Of a stretch of DNA of 64,000 nucleotides, positions 20,109 to 31,202 are shown piece by piece. The DNA is from Allobaculum sp. Allo2 (GTDB lineage Bacteria; Bacillota_I; Bacilli_A; Erysipelotrichales; Erysipelotrichaceae), in NCBI RefSeq assembly GCF_022701175.1, contig NZ_CP078088.1:434001-498000 (forward strand). Direction: 5' to 3'. The position numbers were made by a program, and so were the translations under genes. Below the pieces are notes generated by a model. That model was given only the letters and a program-made list of their open reading frames with translations. It was not told the DNA's origin and searched no databases. Every line of letters starts with the position of its first letter. The first letter of the stretch is position 1.

Positions 20109-20156
20109 AAAAGGCTCTGTATCTCCTTTTGGTTAAGGAAGATGCAGAGCCTTTTC
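20109..20156. terminator. Bidirectional terminator
   Basis: Stem AAAAGGCTCTG (20109-20119) with CAGAGCCTTTT (20145-20155), between the convergent lipoprotein and dehydrogenase genes. Confidence 0.88.
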
Positions 20157-20268
20157 GAGATTGGAAAAATCTGGTGATAAGCAGAAATGGCCAGATTCAG
20201 CAAGGCGCAGAGGGCCAAAGCGTCCAGGAGAGTCAGAACGTCCAGACTGGATCCTGTCGAGCGTCCGC

Positions 20269-21216
20269 TCAGGAGCGATCGGACTGCGGACGGTTGACGA
20301 TGTGAATGAACGGTTCTCCCTGTTCGAGGGCGTGCAGGTTGGTGCGGATAATCTGCCAGAGACGTTTTTCGTTTCCGGCAGCGATTCATCGCCGGAAATG
20401 TGCGGCGTGATGAATACATTTTCGTCTTCCCAAAGCGGGCAGTCTGCGGGAAGCGGCTCGATTTCGCAGACATCGAGAATCATGCCGCGAATCCGATGCT
20501 GCGCCATGACCTTTTCCAGGACATCGAGGGCGACCAGATCGCCGCGTCCCACATTCGCAAACAGCGCGTCTGGCTTCATGCGCGAAAAATCGTCCAGCGT
20601 CAGAAGATGATGGGTAGCCGGACTGGAAGGCAGCGTACCCACTACGATATCGCTTAACGGCAGGTAGCGGTGCAGATGATCGAGCGTATCGACCACATCA
20701 AAGCCCGGAACTGTTCGGCGTCTGCGGGCCAGTCAATGGTATGGGCACCCAGCGCCTTGACGGAGCGGGCGAACGTCGAACCCAGATCGCCGCAGCCCAG
20801 AACGAGAATCGTCTTGCCGTAAATGGAATCGATCGTGCCGATATTCCGGTTCCATTCCTTCTTCTTCCGGTTTTCGAGCAGGAACGGATAGCGGCGATAA
20901 AAAACAGGATGGCGCTGATCAGATATTCGGAAATCGCCAGACCAAAGCTGCCTGAAGCGTTGGCTAATGGACACGTCACGCGTTCCGGCCAGCCTTCATA
21001 GCCCGCAAACGGAAGCTGAACGAGTTCAAGCGCGGGCAGAGATTTCAGTCGAAAACGGTATTCTTCAGGAAGAAAGCCCACGATGGCACTGGCGGTGTCG
21101 AGATAGCCGGGCCAGTTTGGATTGTCGCCATAGACAAAATGGAGGCCGCCAAATTCCTGTTCCAGCGCCCGGCGGTCTTCTTCTTTTAACGCTTCAAAAA
21201 CGAGAACGGTTTTCAT
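20269..21216 (-). CDS. D-2-hydroxyacid dehydrogenase
   Basis: NAD-dependent oxidoreductase of about 316 residues that interconverts 2-ketoacids and D-2-hydroxyacids. The nucleotide-binding motif reads GCGDLGSTFARS (about 20800), the family stretch ANVGRGDL near residue 215, and the active-site region ends in PLWEDENVFITPHISG with the catalytic His. The frame changes near 20900, 20695 and 20375; the last one, a lost A in the run after ETK, hides the natural stop at 20269. The start at 21216 has GAGAAAG upstream. It is divergent from the GltD-like gene, with 308 bases between them. The substrate is not predictable. Confidence 0.85.
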
Positions 21217-21401
21217 GTTTCTTTCTCCTTATCCTGTGCAGGTTATTCTGAGCAGGCAGTACAGACCGGTCCGAGCGACCGGCTTTTCTTTGCACTCAGG
21301 GATGAGCCAATATGCGCGGCAAAACAGGAAAGGATCTTTCTTCGTGTAAAGACACACGTTAGAAAGGTGGGAATACATTGAAAATCGTGTGATGCCGCCG
21401 T

Positions 21402-21438
21402 TGTAAAGCTTTACACCTGTATTGTACGCCTCTATATT
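21402..21438 (+). promoter_or_regulatory. Promoter and 14-bp palindromic operator before the GltD-like gene
   Basis: TTTACA (21410-21415), a 17-base spacer and TATATT (21433-21438) make a good promoter. The perfect palindrome TGTAAAGCTTTACA (21402-21415) covers the -35 box, so a dimeric repressor bound there would block initiation. A second inverted motif, CGTGTAAAGACACACG, lies 40 bases upstream. The divergent dehydrogenase may share the control. Confidence 0.75.
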
Positions 21439-21524
21439 TCCTTCATCACCGATCCGCTTTGTGCCCTGCCTGAGGCAGAATGGCGGATTTTCAATCCTCA
21501 GAGAACAAGAAAGGAAACTTAGAC

Positions 21525-22787
21525 ATGAACAATATTCTTACCGAAGCATCGGCTTGTCTGCAGTGCAAGAATCCAAGATGCCGTCAGGCCTGCCCGATTC
21601 ATACCAATATCCCCGAAATGATCCGCAAGCTCAAAAACCATGAAGTGCTCGATGCGGCGCAGATGCTTTTTGAAAACAACCCGCTGTCCATCGTCTGCTC
21701 CCTCGTATGCAACCACGAAAAGCAGTGTGAAGGCGCGTGCGTGCGCGGCATTAAAGGCAATCCTGTAGCCATCAGCGATATCGAACAGTACATTTCCAAC
21801 TCCTGCTTTGAACGCATTCAGCTGTCCATGGAACCGGAAAACGGCAAGCGCGTCGCTGTCATCGGTGCCGGTCCAGCCGGCCTGACGATCGCGGTTTCGC
21901 TGCGTCAGAAAGGCTACAAAGTCACCATTTTTGAAGTCCGTGAAAAAATCGGAGGCATCATGCGCTACGGCATTCCGGAATACCGTCTGCCGCATTCGAT
22001 TCTGGACCGCTACTACAAGAAGCTGAAGGCGCTTGGCATTCAGTTCCGTCCGAACATGGCGATCGGTGGTTCTGTTTCCATTCAGGATCTGCTCGATGAC
22101 GGCTACGCGTCCGTCTTTGTCGGCACCGGCGCATGGAAGCCGCGCCGCCTGAACATTCCCGGCGAAACGTTCGGCAACGTGCAGTACGCGGTGAACTACC
22201 TGAACAATCCGAACGTTTACGATTTAGGCGATAAAGTCGCGGTCATCGGCGCCGGCAATGCGGCGATGGATGCGGCCCGTACCGCCATTCGGAAAGGCAG
22301 CCGCGAAGTCGTGGTTTACGTCCGTACCGATTCGCCGACCGCTTCGAATGAAGAAGTGGAATACGCAAAAATCGACGGCGTTCAGTTCGTTTTCAACAAG
22401 GCGCCGATCCGCATTACTGATGAAGGCGTCGTGCTCGTCGACACAAAAGTCGAAGAAAACGGAGACATCACGCTGATCGAAGACTCCGCGAAGCTGGAAA
22501 AAGCCGACACGATTCTCGTAGCCATTTCGCAGGTTCCGCAGACCCGTCTCGTTTCCCGCGATCCGGATCTTAAGCTCAACGACCGCGGCAACCTGAAAAT
22601 TGACGAGATCGGCGCAACGACCATGCCGGGCGTATTCGCAAGCGGCGACGTCGTAACCGGCGCGAAAACCGTTGTGCACGCCGTAGCGCTCTCCCGACAG
22701 ATTGCCGAAGAGATGGACCGCTACATGAAAGGTCCGAACGGCCATGCCGCCCAGGATGCTGCGAGCAGCGACGAAACAGCGGCGTAA
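21525..22787 (+). CDS. GltD-like NAD(P)-dependent oxidoreductase
   Basis: Intact, 420 residues. The N-terminal quarter carries a Cys-rich module (CLQCKNPRCRQACPIHTNIP, then CSLVCNHEKQCEGAC) that binds two 4Fe-4S clusters in glutamate synthase small subunits and related proteins. Two dinucleotide-binding motifs follow: GAGPAGLTIAVSL for FAD and GAGNAAMDAARTA for NADPH. The C-terminal FAD stretch is GVFASGDVVTGAKTVV. No large glutamate synthase subunit is nearby, so it may act as a stand-alone electron-transfer flavoprotein, like SudA or the NfnB-type subunits. The start at 21525 has AAAGGAA upstream. Preceded by the palindromic operator at 21402. Confidence 0.88.
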   Translation: MNNILTEASACLQCKNPRCRQACPIHTNIPEMIRKLKNHEVLDAAQMLFENNPLSIVCSLVCNHEKQCEGACVRGIKGNPVAISDIEQYISNSCFERIQLSMEPENGKRVAVIGAGPAGLTIAVSLRQKGYKVTIFEVREKIGGIMRYGIPEYRLPHSILDRYYKKLKALGIQFRPNMAIGGSVSIQDLLDDGYASVFVGTGAWKPRRLNIPGETFGNVQYAVNYLNNPNVYDLGDKVAVIGAGNAAMDAARTAIRKGSREVVVYVRTDSPTASNEEVEYAKIDGVQFVFNKAPIRITDEGVVLVDTKVEENGDITLIEDSAKLEKADTILVAISQVPQTRLVSRDPDLKLNDRGNLKIDEIGATTMPGVFASGDVVTGAKTVVHAVALSRQIAEEMDRYMKGPNGHAAQDAASSDETAA

Positions 22788-22940
22788 AAACGATAAAACC
22801 GGTGGATCCTGTCTCCCCAGCAGGATCTGACCGCTCTGACCGCTTTCGGATTCGCGTTTCTGGAAAATCCAGAGCAGAATCCAGAAACGTGGACAGAAGA
22901 AACAGTTCAAAACGAAATTACAAAACCCAAAGTACACGTC

Positions 22941-22990
22941 AAAAGGAGCCCCTTTCCAGAACTGCCTCTGGAAAAAGGACTCCATTTTTT
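22941..22990. terminator. Bidirectional terminator
   Basis: Long imperfect stem GGAGCCCCTTTCCAGA (22945-22960) with TCTGGAAAAAGGACTCC (22967-22983), T7 on the right and A4 on the left; it separates convergent genes. Confidence 0.82.
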
Positions 22991-23013
22991 TGCACGATTT
23001 TTTGCAGAACGCT

Positions 23014-23803
23014 TTAGAGATGGACTGCTTTTCGGATCCATTCGAACACCTTGAGCATGCCGGTGGAATAGCACCACGAGGAGAACGGGCGGCTGACCAG
23101 GATGATCGCGAGAAAATGGCTGACTTTCATGCTCGACAGCCCCGCCAGCATGCACAGCAGCAAGTCCGGCGAGACAGGCATCATCATCCAGAGAAAGAAG
23201 ATGAGTTCAAAGTGACGGCTGTTTTTCAGGCGCTTCTCGTATTTGTCGACCGTTTCTGGCGAGGCGATCTGGTAAATGAAGCGGGTGCCCCATTTTCTGG
23301 CCAGCCAGAAGGCGAGAATGCAGTTGATGTAGGAAACGAGCGTGTTCAGAAAGAAAGCCGGCAGCGGATGAAAGAGAACGATGCCGATTGATCCCATCGA
23401 TCCTAAAGGAACGATTGGAATGTACGAGGTGAAGACGCTGAGCAGAACAAAGAGAATCGGACCGAAAATTCCGGCGGATTCAATCGCGTGCTGAATTTTT
23501 GCGTGGTCGCCGAGGAGGACGAACGCAGCAGCCAGATCAGAACGACAAAGAAAAGAATGCCAAAGACGATCGAAATGATCAGATTGCGCCGGCGCACCGC
23601 AGCGCCTTTTTCATGGCTTCCTGATCTTTGGCCGTCTCGGGCGTACTTGCCGTCCCGACGGATGCTTTCGCGGAATGGTCCTGGGAATGATCCGGGGACT
23701 TGATAGCGGCGTCTTTTTCGGCAAGCGCCTCTTTTGCCTGCGCGGAAGGGTTCTGAGCGGAGTCTGCAGAAAAATTCGTAACGGGTTTAGTATCCATACT
23801 CAT
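23014..23803 (-). CDS. TVP38/TMEM64-family (VTT domain) membrane protein
   Basis: About 263 residues in three frames (changes near 23585 and 23460). A polar Ala/Lys-rich cytoplasmic tail of about 65 residues leads to a first membrane helix, then the VTT core with the family signature (SYIPIVPLGSMGSIG, LARKWGTRFIYQIAS, then MMPVSPDLLLCMLAGLSSMK). Members of this family include lipid scramblases and small-molecule permeases; the bacterial role is unsettled. The start is either 23803 or 23797; the ribosome site is weak. It appears to be a single gene ending at the bidirectional terminator. Confidence 0.8.
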
Positions 23804-23906
23804 TATCTTAAGCGGTTCGAATCGAGGATTCTTCCGATATGCCAGAAGGATTGCCGAAAACGGCTAGACAGAACGAGCCAAATGCGCAGTAACGCCAAAG
23901 GAAAAC

Positions 23907-24437
23907 TTATCGTTTTCGATAGAGCAGATCGACCATTCCGTTGGAATGGCGTACATGAACCAGGGCCAGTTCCTGCGGCGCTTTAAGCGTCGGAAACAGC
24001 CGGATGCCCCCGCCAAGCAGCACAGGAATAACTGTAATCCAGAACGGATTGATCGCCTCTTCCTGTACGATGCCCTCAATCAGACGGGCGCCCCCGCAAA
24101 TCCAGATGTCTTTTCCTTCGCCTTGTTTCAGACGCTTCAGAAGGGTGCATGGATCTTCTTTCGTAAAGTGAATGTCTTTTGAATCGGGAAGCGTTCGATG
24201 GGTAAAGACGTACGTGCTCAGACCGGAATAAGGCCACTCGTCAGGCGAAAGTTCCCGCACGATCTGATCGAACGTGTTCCAGCCCATCAGAACCGTATCC
24301 GCCGTTTTGATGAATTCGGCATAAAAATCCTCGGCGACTGCATCTGGGTCCTGTCCGTCCAGCCAGTCTGCGCCGCCCTTTGCATCGGCAATATAGCCGT
24401 CCAGGCTCATCGCAATAAACAGTGTGGTTTTTCGCAT
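23907..24437 (-). CDS. RibD C-terminal/dihydrofolate-reductase-like protein
   Basis: Intact, 176 residues. The family opens with MSLDGYIAD, has GWNTFDQIV and ends with GGGIRLFP and the strand VDLLYRKR; this is the RibD_C fold of the YyaP/YwjB group. These NADPH-dependent reductases are related to DHFR and the riboflavin-pathway reductase, but the free-standing forms have mostly unknown substrates. The start at 24437 is preferred over the upstream TTG because AAGGAG lies 7-12 bases before it. Confidence 0.87.
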   Translation of the reverse strand: MRKTTLFIAMSLDGYIADAKGGADWLDGQDPDAVAEDFYAEFIKTADTVLMGWNTFDQIVRELSPDEWPYSGLSTYVFTHRTLPDSKDIHFTKEDPCTLLKRLKQGEGKDIWICGGARLIEGIVQEEAINPFWITVIPVLLGGGIRLFPTLKAPQELALVHVRHSNGMVDLLYRKR

Positions 24438-24613
24438 AGCCAAATCTCCTTTTTCCGCTTTATCTTCTTCTGCATATCTATTCGATCGGCTTATTCTTTC
24501 AGGCGCCTTCTTCTTTTTGGCCGGCGTATACGTTTTGGCCGAATGGTTTTAAAATTTCCGGTCTGGAAAAGCTGTGTCCAGTATGGCATATCGCAAAGGG
24601 GGTGTCTGCCTGC

Positions 24614-24660
24614 TCCAGAAAAAACGCCTCCGGACGCCAGAAGGTCCGGAGGCGAGAAAA
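24614..24660 (-). terminator. Terminator of the GH123-sialidase gene
   Basis: A perfect 11-bp stem CGCCTCCGGAC (24625-24635) with GTCCGGAGGCG (24644-24654); on the minus strand it is followed by T6. Confidence 0.88.
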
Positions 24661-24729
24661 CGTTCATTTTCAAACAGACAGGAATGTCTGCATGAATTTA
24701 CAGTTCTGGGAAAAGCGTGCAGGCAAAGA

Positions 24730-27700
24730 CTATTTCAGCGTATTGAGCGCTTCCTTGCCTGGATTAAGACGCAGGGCCAGCAGACGGTTCTGCATCGCCA
24801 GGGCCTGCGCGTCGAGCGCGGATTGTGTTGTCGAGGAACTGCTCAGAACTTCATGTGCCTGCGCGAGCGCCTGATTGAACGCGTCTTTCTGCGCGCTGGT
24901 CAGACGGAATCTGGACAGGTTGAGACGATCGGCTTTGGCGCAGACCATCTCAAGCGGCTTTCGGTTCAGTCCATCGGCGGGAACGAGTCCGGCATACGCA
25001 TCCTGTAAAGCTTTCAGTGCGCGATCGACTTCGATCTGCTGGTAGGAAGAACCGGAAAGAATCGTATTCGCCTGTTCGAGCGCACCCTTAAACGGCGCAA
25101 AGCTTTCCGCTGTAAAGTCGGCTTCGCGAACGGAAGAAATCGCTGAACCGTTTACGTACGTGCGCAGAGCGCTCTTATCGGTCAGACCGTACGTTTCTTC
25201 AATGTCGCCGAGCTTGAACTTCGCGAACTTAATGTAGCAGCGGTCGGTACGGACGTTGCTTCCATGGTTTTGGAATACTCTTCGTCGAAGTGACCGTAGC
25301 TGTCCATCATGAGGGTGCCGTCATCGAGAACGAGCAGACCCGCATAGCCGGTATCACCGGATTTTTCATTCGGCGCATAGTCGTAGGCGATGGTTACCAT
25401 GTAATCGCCGTCGCCCTGTGTCATGAGGTCTTCGTAGCTTCCAACCCACATTACCCATTCGCCGGCTACCCAGTCGTTGGAGTTGTCGTGGATGCCGTTG
25501 CCGTCCTTGTCGTAGACAATGTCGCGGTACGTAATGACGAGGCGGTCGCTGATTGGATCGTAAACGACTTTATGGCGTTCGCCAGCCAGGTTTCCGGGCA
25601 GGTTCGCCGGCTTGCTCCAGGTTTCGCCTTCGTCATCGGAGTACGTCATCATGGCGTAGCCCTGGTGCGTCTGATTGCGGGCGAGGGCGACGATGCGCTT
25701 GCCGTCCGGGGAGCGGAACAGGCCGAGTTCGCAAAGCTGATTGGCGGATTCGATGTTTCGATACGGAGTCAGAATCGGTTCGGGATCGCTCCACTGTTCG
25801 TTTCCGTCTTCATCGAACGTCAGAATCGATTTGTAGTTGGTGTAGCTGTAATCGTGGTAAATGCCCATCCACGCCTGGCGGTCGTTTCCGTTTCCATCCT
25901 TGAGCTGAATGAGGCTCGACATGCCGACAATCGTCCAGCGGTTGCTGCCGTCATCATTTTTCGGATGGAACAGCTGGTATTCAGTCCAGGTTTCGCCGTT
26001 GTCGTCGGAATAGGAGGTGCGCCAGCCGCCGTTCTGGTTTCCAGACCAGTTCGGCATCGCGGTAATGAGCATGATGCGCTCAGTTCCGTCGGCCAGATTC
26101 AGAACGTACATCGTCGGCGTTTCCATGGACGTTGCCCAGCTTGTCGGAATGTCGTCTTTCTGAATCCACGTTTCGCCGTCATCGTCGGAGTATTTCATGA
26201 TGAGCGGACCATGGCCGTGTCCCTGCGGGAAGGCGGTGATCAGACGGCCGGTATTTGTACGGATCATATCCGGCTGGCCAAAGTACTGATTGGCATCGCC
26301 GTCGGCCGGTTTATGGACGTCGGTCACAAATTTTTCCGGAAGATCGTAGTACGGAACCGTCTTCATCAGCGTGATCTGCCGTTCTACGGTAATCGTGACG
26401 GTTTCCGTGTACGTGCCGGCTTTGACTTCAATCTGGGCTGTTCCTGCCTTGACTGGGGTAACCACGCCGGTACTGCTGACCGTGGCTACTTCCGGATTTT
26501 TCGAAGTATAGGTAATTTCGAGTTCTTCGTCGCTGTTGAGCGTAACGGGAATCTGCCAGGTCGGTGTACTGTCCTTGGAAATCTGGAGCGTCTTATTGCG
26601 GACGGTGATGTTCAGACCCGGTTTGAGCTGATCGATGCCGATTTCCGCTTTGGTCAGTTCGGCATCGTAAATGCGCAGTTCATCGACCGTGCCCGCGAAG
26701 TCGCTCTTACCGAGAATATCGGAAGGAATGACGGTCGTGTTGTTCGTGGTCCAGGTGTTTGTGGCGACTTCTTCGCCGTTGACGTACAGCTTCAGGCCGT
26801 TTGTCTTCGACTGGGTCCAGGCCACGTGATACCACTGGCCGGCTTCAAAGCCGTAGGCAAAGGTGAGCACATCGGCGCTGCTGGTACCGACACGGAAACC
26901 GGAGTATCGATCGTCGGCCATCTTGAGCGCGGTCGCAAATTTTTCTTCGCTGTCCTGCGTGATCAGGGATTTGCCGGTGATCGTATCGGCTTTGACCCAG
27001 TACGTAATTGTCCAGGGATCGCTGTTTCCAATTTCCGATTTCGTAAAGCTTAAGCCGCTTCCTGCATTCATGTGCAGGCCTTTGCCGGAATAGCCGTCCA
27101 CATAGGACAGACCGCTTTCGACAATCGGGGTTCCGTTGCGGTTTCCCCACAGGTCATTGGCACTGTTTTCAAAGGAATAGGCGGAATAGCGTTTGGATTC
27201 CTCGATGCCGCCGCGCGAAACGCTCAGGGTGATCGTCGCGGTCTTGGTCGGATCCTTGACGGAAGCTGCGGTAATGGTCACTGTACCGGTACCTGCTGCG
27301 GTGACCAGACCGTCTGCATTTACGGAAGCCACGCTGCTTTCCGAAGAAGACCAGGTAACGCGATGATCGGTCAGCGTATCCGGGGCTACGACGGCTTCCA
27401 GCTGCAGCGATTGGCCGATTTGCAGTGCAGTCGACTGCGGCGGGGTAATGGTTACGGAAGTCACAGTATCCGTGGCGTTCGCTTTTTGCCGATGTATTGC
27501 GTTGTAAGAGTGTCGATGCCTTCCTTGAAGGCGTCCATTTCCGATCCCATCGTATTGACTTTGGCTTCGCCAAGATAGGAATGCGCAGTTCCGGCGACGG
27601 TCGTCAGGGAATCGTAGAGCGACTGGATCGCGCCTTCGAGATCCGGTACTTCCTCAGCCATCTGGCGCAGCTTGTTGGCGTCGTGTACGCCTTCGGCCAT

Positions 27701-30022
27701 GCGGGCCAGACGCAGCGAACGTTTGGACGTCGGGTTTTTGCCTCTTTTTCATCCGGATAAATAAGGAAGCAGTCTCCCGGTTCAAAGGCGTTGTGGGTCG
27801 TGTCGCGCAGCGGATCGGCAACCCAGGCATCGTATGCCCAGCGCATGAAGCCGTCCGTGTTTTCGGAGGCGTTGATGACGCTCCAGTACGATTCTACCGG
27901 CGCGGAAAGCGAGAAGTTGCCCGGACTGTGCTCGGTGCAGGAGTAAAGCGCAGTGCGCAGGCCTTTGGCGTCGCGCTGGGCAACGAGATCCGCAAATTCC
28001 TTCGAATGGGCAGCTGCGGCATTGTCGCCGACGTTCAGTTCGGTCAGACGAAGCGCCATGGCGAACTTGCTGGCGTTGGTAAAGCCGTCCATCGAACCTG
28101 TCGTTTTGAAGGTGACGGTGTACTGGCCGTCGGAAATTTGCGTGCTGTCGATCAGATCAAAGGCGCTGGTGTTGAAGCCGCGCTCATCGATGCCGATATA
28201 AGCGTCGTTAAACCAGCCTTTCTGAACGAGATGGGCGCCCATTTTCTCGAGGAAATCGCCCCAGACTTCGTTGTAGCGTGCACTGCCGGCGGTGAAGGCT
28301 TCCTTCACAAGCGTGCCGTTGTCCCAGTACGTAAAGCTTCCGTGCCACGGAGCGATGGAGTAAAGCACAATCTTGTCTCCGATTCCCATGGATTTGCAGA
28401 AGGAAACCCACTTGTCGAAGGCGGTGAAATCGTAGGTAAACGTTCCGTCCGCATTTTTCGTCCACTTGACCATCGACGGATAGTGGATGTCGTTAGCGGA
28501 ATACGTCTGACCGGACCAGGCTTCTTCAGAAATCGTCGCGGTAATGACATGACCGCCGATTTCCTTGTAAATTTCCATGCTGGAACGCAGCAGTTCGAGA
28601 TGCTCGTCACTGAATGGCGTAACGCCGTAATATTCCGCGGAAGAATACGGATACTGCCAGAGTTCGATGTCAAAGGAATTTTTGAAGTCAGTCGCATCCG
28701 GCAGAACGGCGTCGCGTACCGCGACGGTGTAGGTGAATTCAATCGGATGTTCCAGTCCGTCGGCGGTGGCGCTGAGTTTACCGGTATAGGTTCCGGCTGC
28801 TGTGTCTTCTGGAATCGCAATTTCTACCCAGACCGGCTGGACGCGCGAAGCGGCCAGCGTAATGGGGGCATTGCCATTCAGGATGTCCGAAGATTCCGAA
28901 CGGTTGGTGCCGTTATCGGCTGGAACAGGACGGGTAGTGCTGCCGTAGCCGAGGAAGGAACCATTATAGGCTTTGGTCGACTGGATGAAATCGAGCTTTA
29001 CGTTTTCTTTGGCAATTTTGGACGAACCGGTTCCGCTTAAGTCGGAAGCGGTAATGGACAGATTGGTGAGCGGCGCATTTTTCGAAACCAGAACGAGCTG
29101 GCTGACGGCCTTGTCGTTTTCCAGGCGCTCAGCGTTTTGGAGAGCGTACCCATCGTCTTGACGGAATCGTACGTACTCTGGGTGTACTGATGGTTCGTAT
29201 CGACAATGGAACCGGACAGTTCCGCCTGAGCCTCGGTTACGGTAAATGAGATGACCAGCGGCTGGGCAGCCGGCAGAGTGTCGGACGTTACCGAGACGGT
29301 GGCGGTTCCGGCTTTTTCGCCTGAACCAGACCGGTGCTCGATACGCTCACAATTTCGCTGTCGCTCGAGGTGTACGTCAGATTGCCTGTCGTGGCATAGT
29401 CCGGTACAGCCGCGATCGACAGCTGCTGTTCGGCTCCGGCGTACAGGTCGTAATGCGTTTCTTCACTTGAAATCGAAGTGAGCGTATACGGCGCATGTTT
29501 AATGACCACGTTGGCGCAGTCGATCAGCGTATTGGAGGCGGAAGCGTTTTTCTCGCCCGTTGCGACGGCTTTGAACACATGCGCTTCTTCGCTGAGGCCG
29601 CTGAAAGTCGCGATCCGAGTGGAATTGATATTGGAGGCGTTATACAGATCGTAGACGCCCTGGGATTCTCCATCGATGAAGTATTCCACTTTGCCCATCG
29701 GATGGTTCTTGCCGGCATAGACGGTGATTTCGCTGCCGACAAAATCAACCTGATACCAGAGAGCGGACGGATTGGCCGCATCCGGTGTCTTTGACCAGGT
29801 ATGGGCATCGCTGCCCGCTTCCCAGTTTCCGGAAGAGAAGGTGAACTTATTGGTCGTTCCTGTCGTCTTCCTGAAGGAAATGGTTTCTTCCACGAGCGAC
29901 GCATCCGCCGGCATAACCGTGTCGGCGTCACTCTGTGCAAGAACAGGGAAAGAGGAAGCGGCTGCGGAGGCCGTCATGGTCACGCTGAGAAGGACTGCAA
30001 GCAGATTCGTTCTTCTTTTCAT
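24730..30022 (-). CDS. Giant secreted GH123-sialidase fusion
   Basis: Reconstructed as one protein of about 1760 residues with a signal peptide (MKRRTNLLAVLL start, AAAGGAAAA upstream). Rough order: carbohydrate-binding-like beta domain (45-180); Ig-like Big_2 (185-250); GH123/DUF4091 glycosidase, beta-N-acetylgalactosaminidase type (400-765, with WVADPLRDTTHNAFEPGD); helical linker; Big_2 (850-945); LamG-like lectin fold (950-1130); Big_2 (1135-1210); sialidase (1215-1605) with three Asp boxes SDDDGETW, SDDNGETW and SDDEGETW; helical FIVAR-like end (1610-1764). No LPXTG or final membrane segment is seen, so it is probably released. Such a protein would remove terminal sialic acid and GalNAc from mucin O-glycans. 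Frame changes occur near 29300, 29130, 28820, 28500, 27740, 27485 and 25250; the one at 27485, a lost A in AAAAA, joins the two enzymes. If that join is wrong these are two adjacent genes. Confidence 0.82.
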
Positions 30023-30256
30023 AGTTTTCCTTTCTGCAGTGTCTTTATCTGTGCCCGAAATCCATCCGGTTTTCCTTGTGAAATGCGTCCAGTGCAAAAC
30101 GTCTGTCGGTTTGAGACAGGCATTCGAATTTTTTCGTCAGCAGGGGCCCGGTCCTGCGCAAAGAAGATCGCAAAAGAAAGACGGATCGACTCTAGATAAA
30201 GAAAAATCATCTCGCCATCCATGAATTCCAGTGATGAAAATTAATGGAAAACGAAA
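30023..30256. other. Long leader of the GH123-sialidase gene
   Basis: About 235 bases between the likely transcription start and the start codon, without a gene or an obvious hairpin. The ribosome site AAAGGAAAA lies just before 30022. Confidence 0.5.
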
Positions 30257-30270
30257 TGAAAGCGTTCTCT
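30257..30270 (-). promoter_or_regulatory. Catabolite-response element (cre) for CcpA
   Basis: TGAAAGCGTTCTCT matches 13 of 14 positions of the Firmicutes cre consensus TGWNANCGNTNWCA. It begins just after the -10 box of the sialidase promoter, so CcpA with HPr-Ser-P would block transcription when better sugars are present. Confidence 0.75.
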
Positions 30271-30273
30271 TTT

Positions 30274-30302
30274 ATTGTAAGGAAATGGAAAGGATTGAGC
30301 AA
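30274..30302 (-). promoter_or_regulatory. Promoter of the GH123-sialidase gene
   Basis: On the minus strand: TTGCTC (30297-30302), 17-base spacer, TACAAT (30274-30279). The predicted start site falls inside the cre element. Confidence 0.75.
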
Positions 30303-30439
30303 TAATCTTTCCGGTATCCGTTCGGTTATCCAAACAGGAATGATAAAAAGTGACATCGAATCCGAAAGCCATGCGAGAAAACCGGAAATACTGGCCATTT
30401 CACAAAAGAAAAGTCTGCCTGCAGGCAGACTGGTCGAAT

Positions 30440-30986
30440 TCATCCGTTTTGTACAGGAAAAATGTATTCCATCAGTTCAAAAGGCAATGTGCCTTCTTTT
30501 TCGAGAAGAACTTCACTCGTACCTTTGGAATGAAAGCCGGCGCGCTCGTACAGCGCTCTGGCCGGCGCATTGCCCGCGATCAGATTGAGACGCGCAGATG
30601 CATAGCCCTCTTTTAAGCTGACTTAAAATCTGGCCCAGAAAGACATCACCCAGCTTCTGGCCGCTAAAATCCGGGTCTATGCAGAAAAGATGAATGCAGT
30701 TGAAACGCGAGTCGGTCCATTCAAAGGCGTCCATGCCTTCCAGATACGGGCTGATGCGCGCAGCGCCCACAATGCGTTCTTTTTCGCAGAAGACGACCAT
30801 TTCTTCCTGAACGATTGCCTCATGAAGCACCGATTCATCCGGATAGATCCCCCAGTTCCAGAGCGGATAGTTGATTCGCGTATTCAGGCGGTTGCAGACG
30901 TTCTGGAAAAAGCGGCAGAGCGTTTCCAGATCCGCCAGGCCGGCTTTCCGTAAAATTCGTTTTGAACAAGTACTGATTTCTGCCAT
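30440..30986 (-). CDS. GNAT-family N-acetyltransferase
   Basis: About 182 residues. The acetyl-CoA fold shows the strand IHLFCIDPDFSGQKLGDVFLGQIL, where QKLG sits at the usual Q/RxxGxG position, and after frame correction NAPARALYERAGFHSKGTSEV, the typical second half of GNAT enzymes. One base is missing near 30610, which otherwise ends the protein in random sequence; the corrected stop is at 30440. The acceptor substrate is unknown. Divergent from the MarR gene, with 250 bases between. Confidence 0.83.
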
Positions 30987-31202
30987 AGGCTCTCTCCTTT
31001 TGATCCCGTTCAGTATAGGCGAATGCTCTGGTGTCGCCCAGAACCTTTTCAGGCAGCCAGACGAATGGATGAAAAAGCATGAGGATCATCAAAAAGAATC
31101 CAAGGGATGTCGGAAAGCGCATTGGTCGATTTCCTTGTGCAAACGGTTTCGATCTTTCGCAAAGCATCCAAAACCGCAAAATCGAGCCTCTGGACAATTA
31201 AA

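Noticed and set aside
25290..27053. Long plus-strand open frame opposite the sialidase
   Set aside because: Shadow of the minus-strand gene, caused by its codon use; no domain and no start signal.
27793..29040. Plus-strand open frame of about 415 codons opposite the GH123 domain
   Set aside because: Antisense shadow without a ribosome site or domain.
30440..30986. Acetyltransferase as a truncated pseudogene
   Set aside because: Restoring one base near 30610 gives a complete GNAT C-terminus, like the other run errors.
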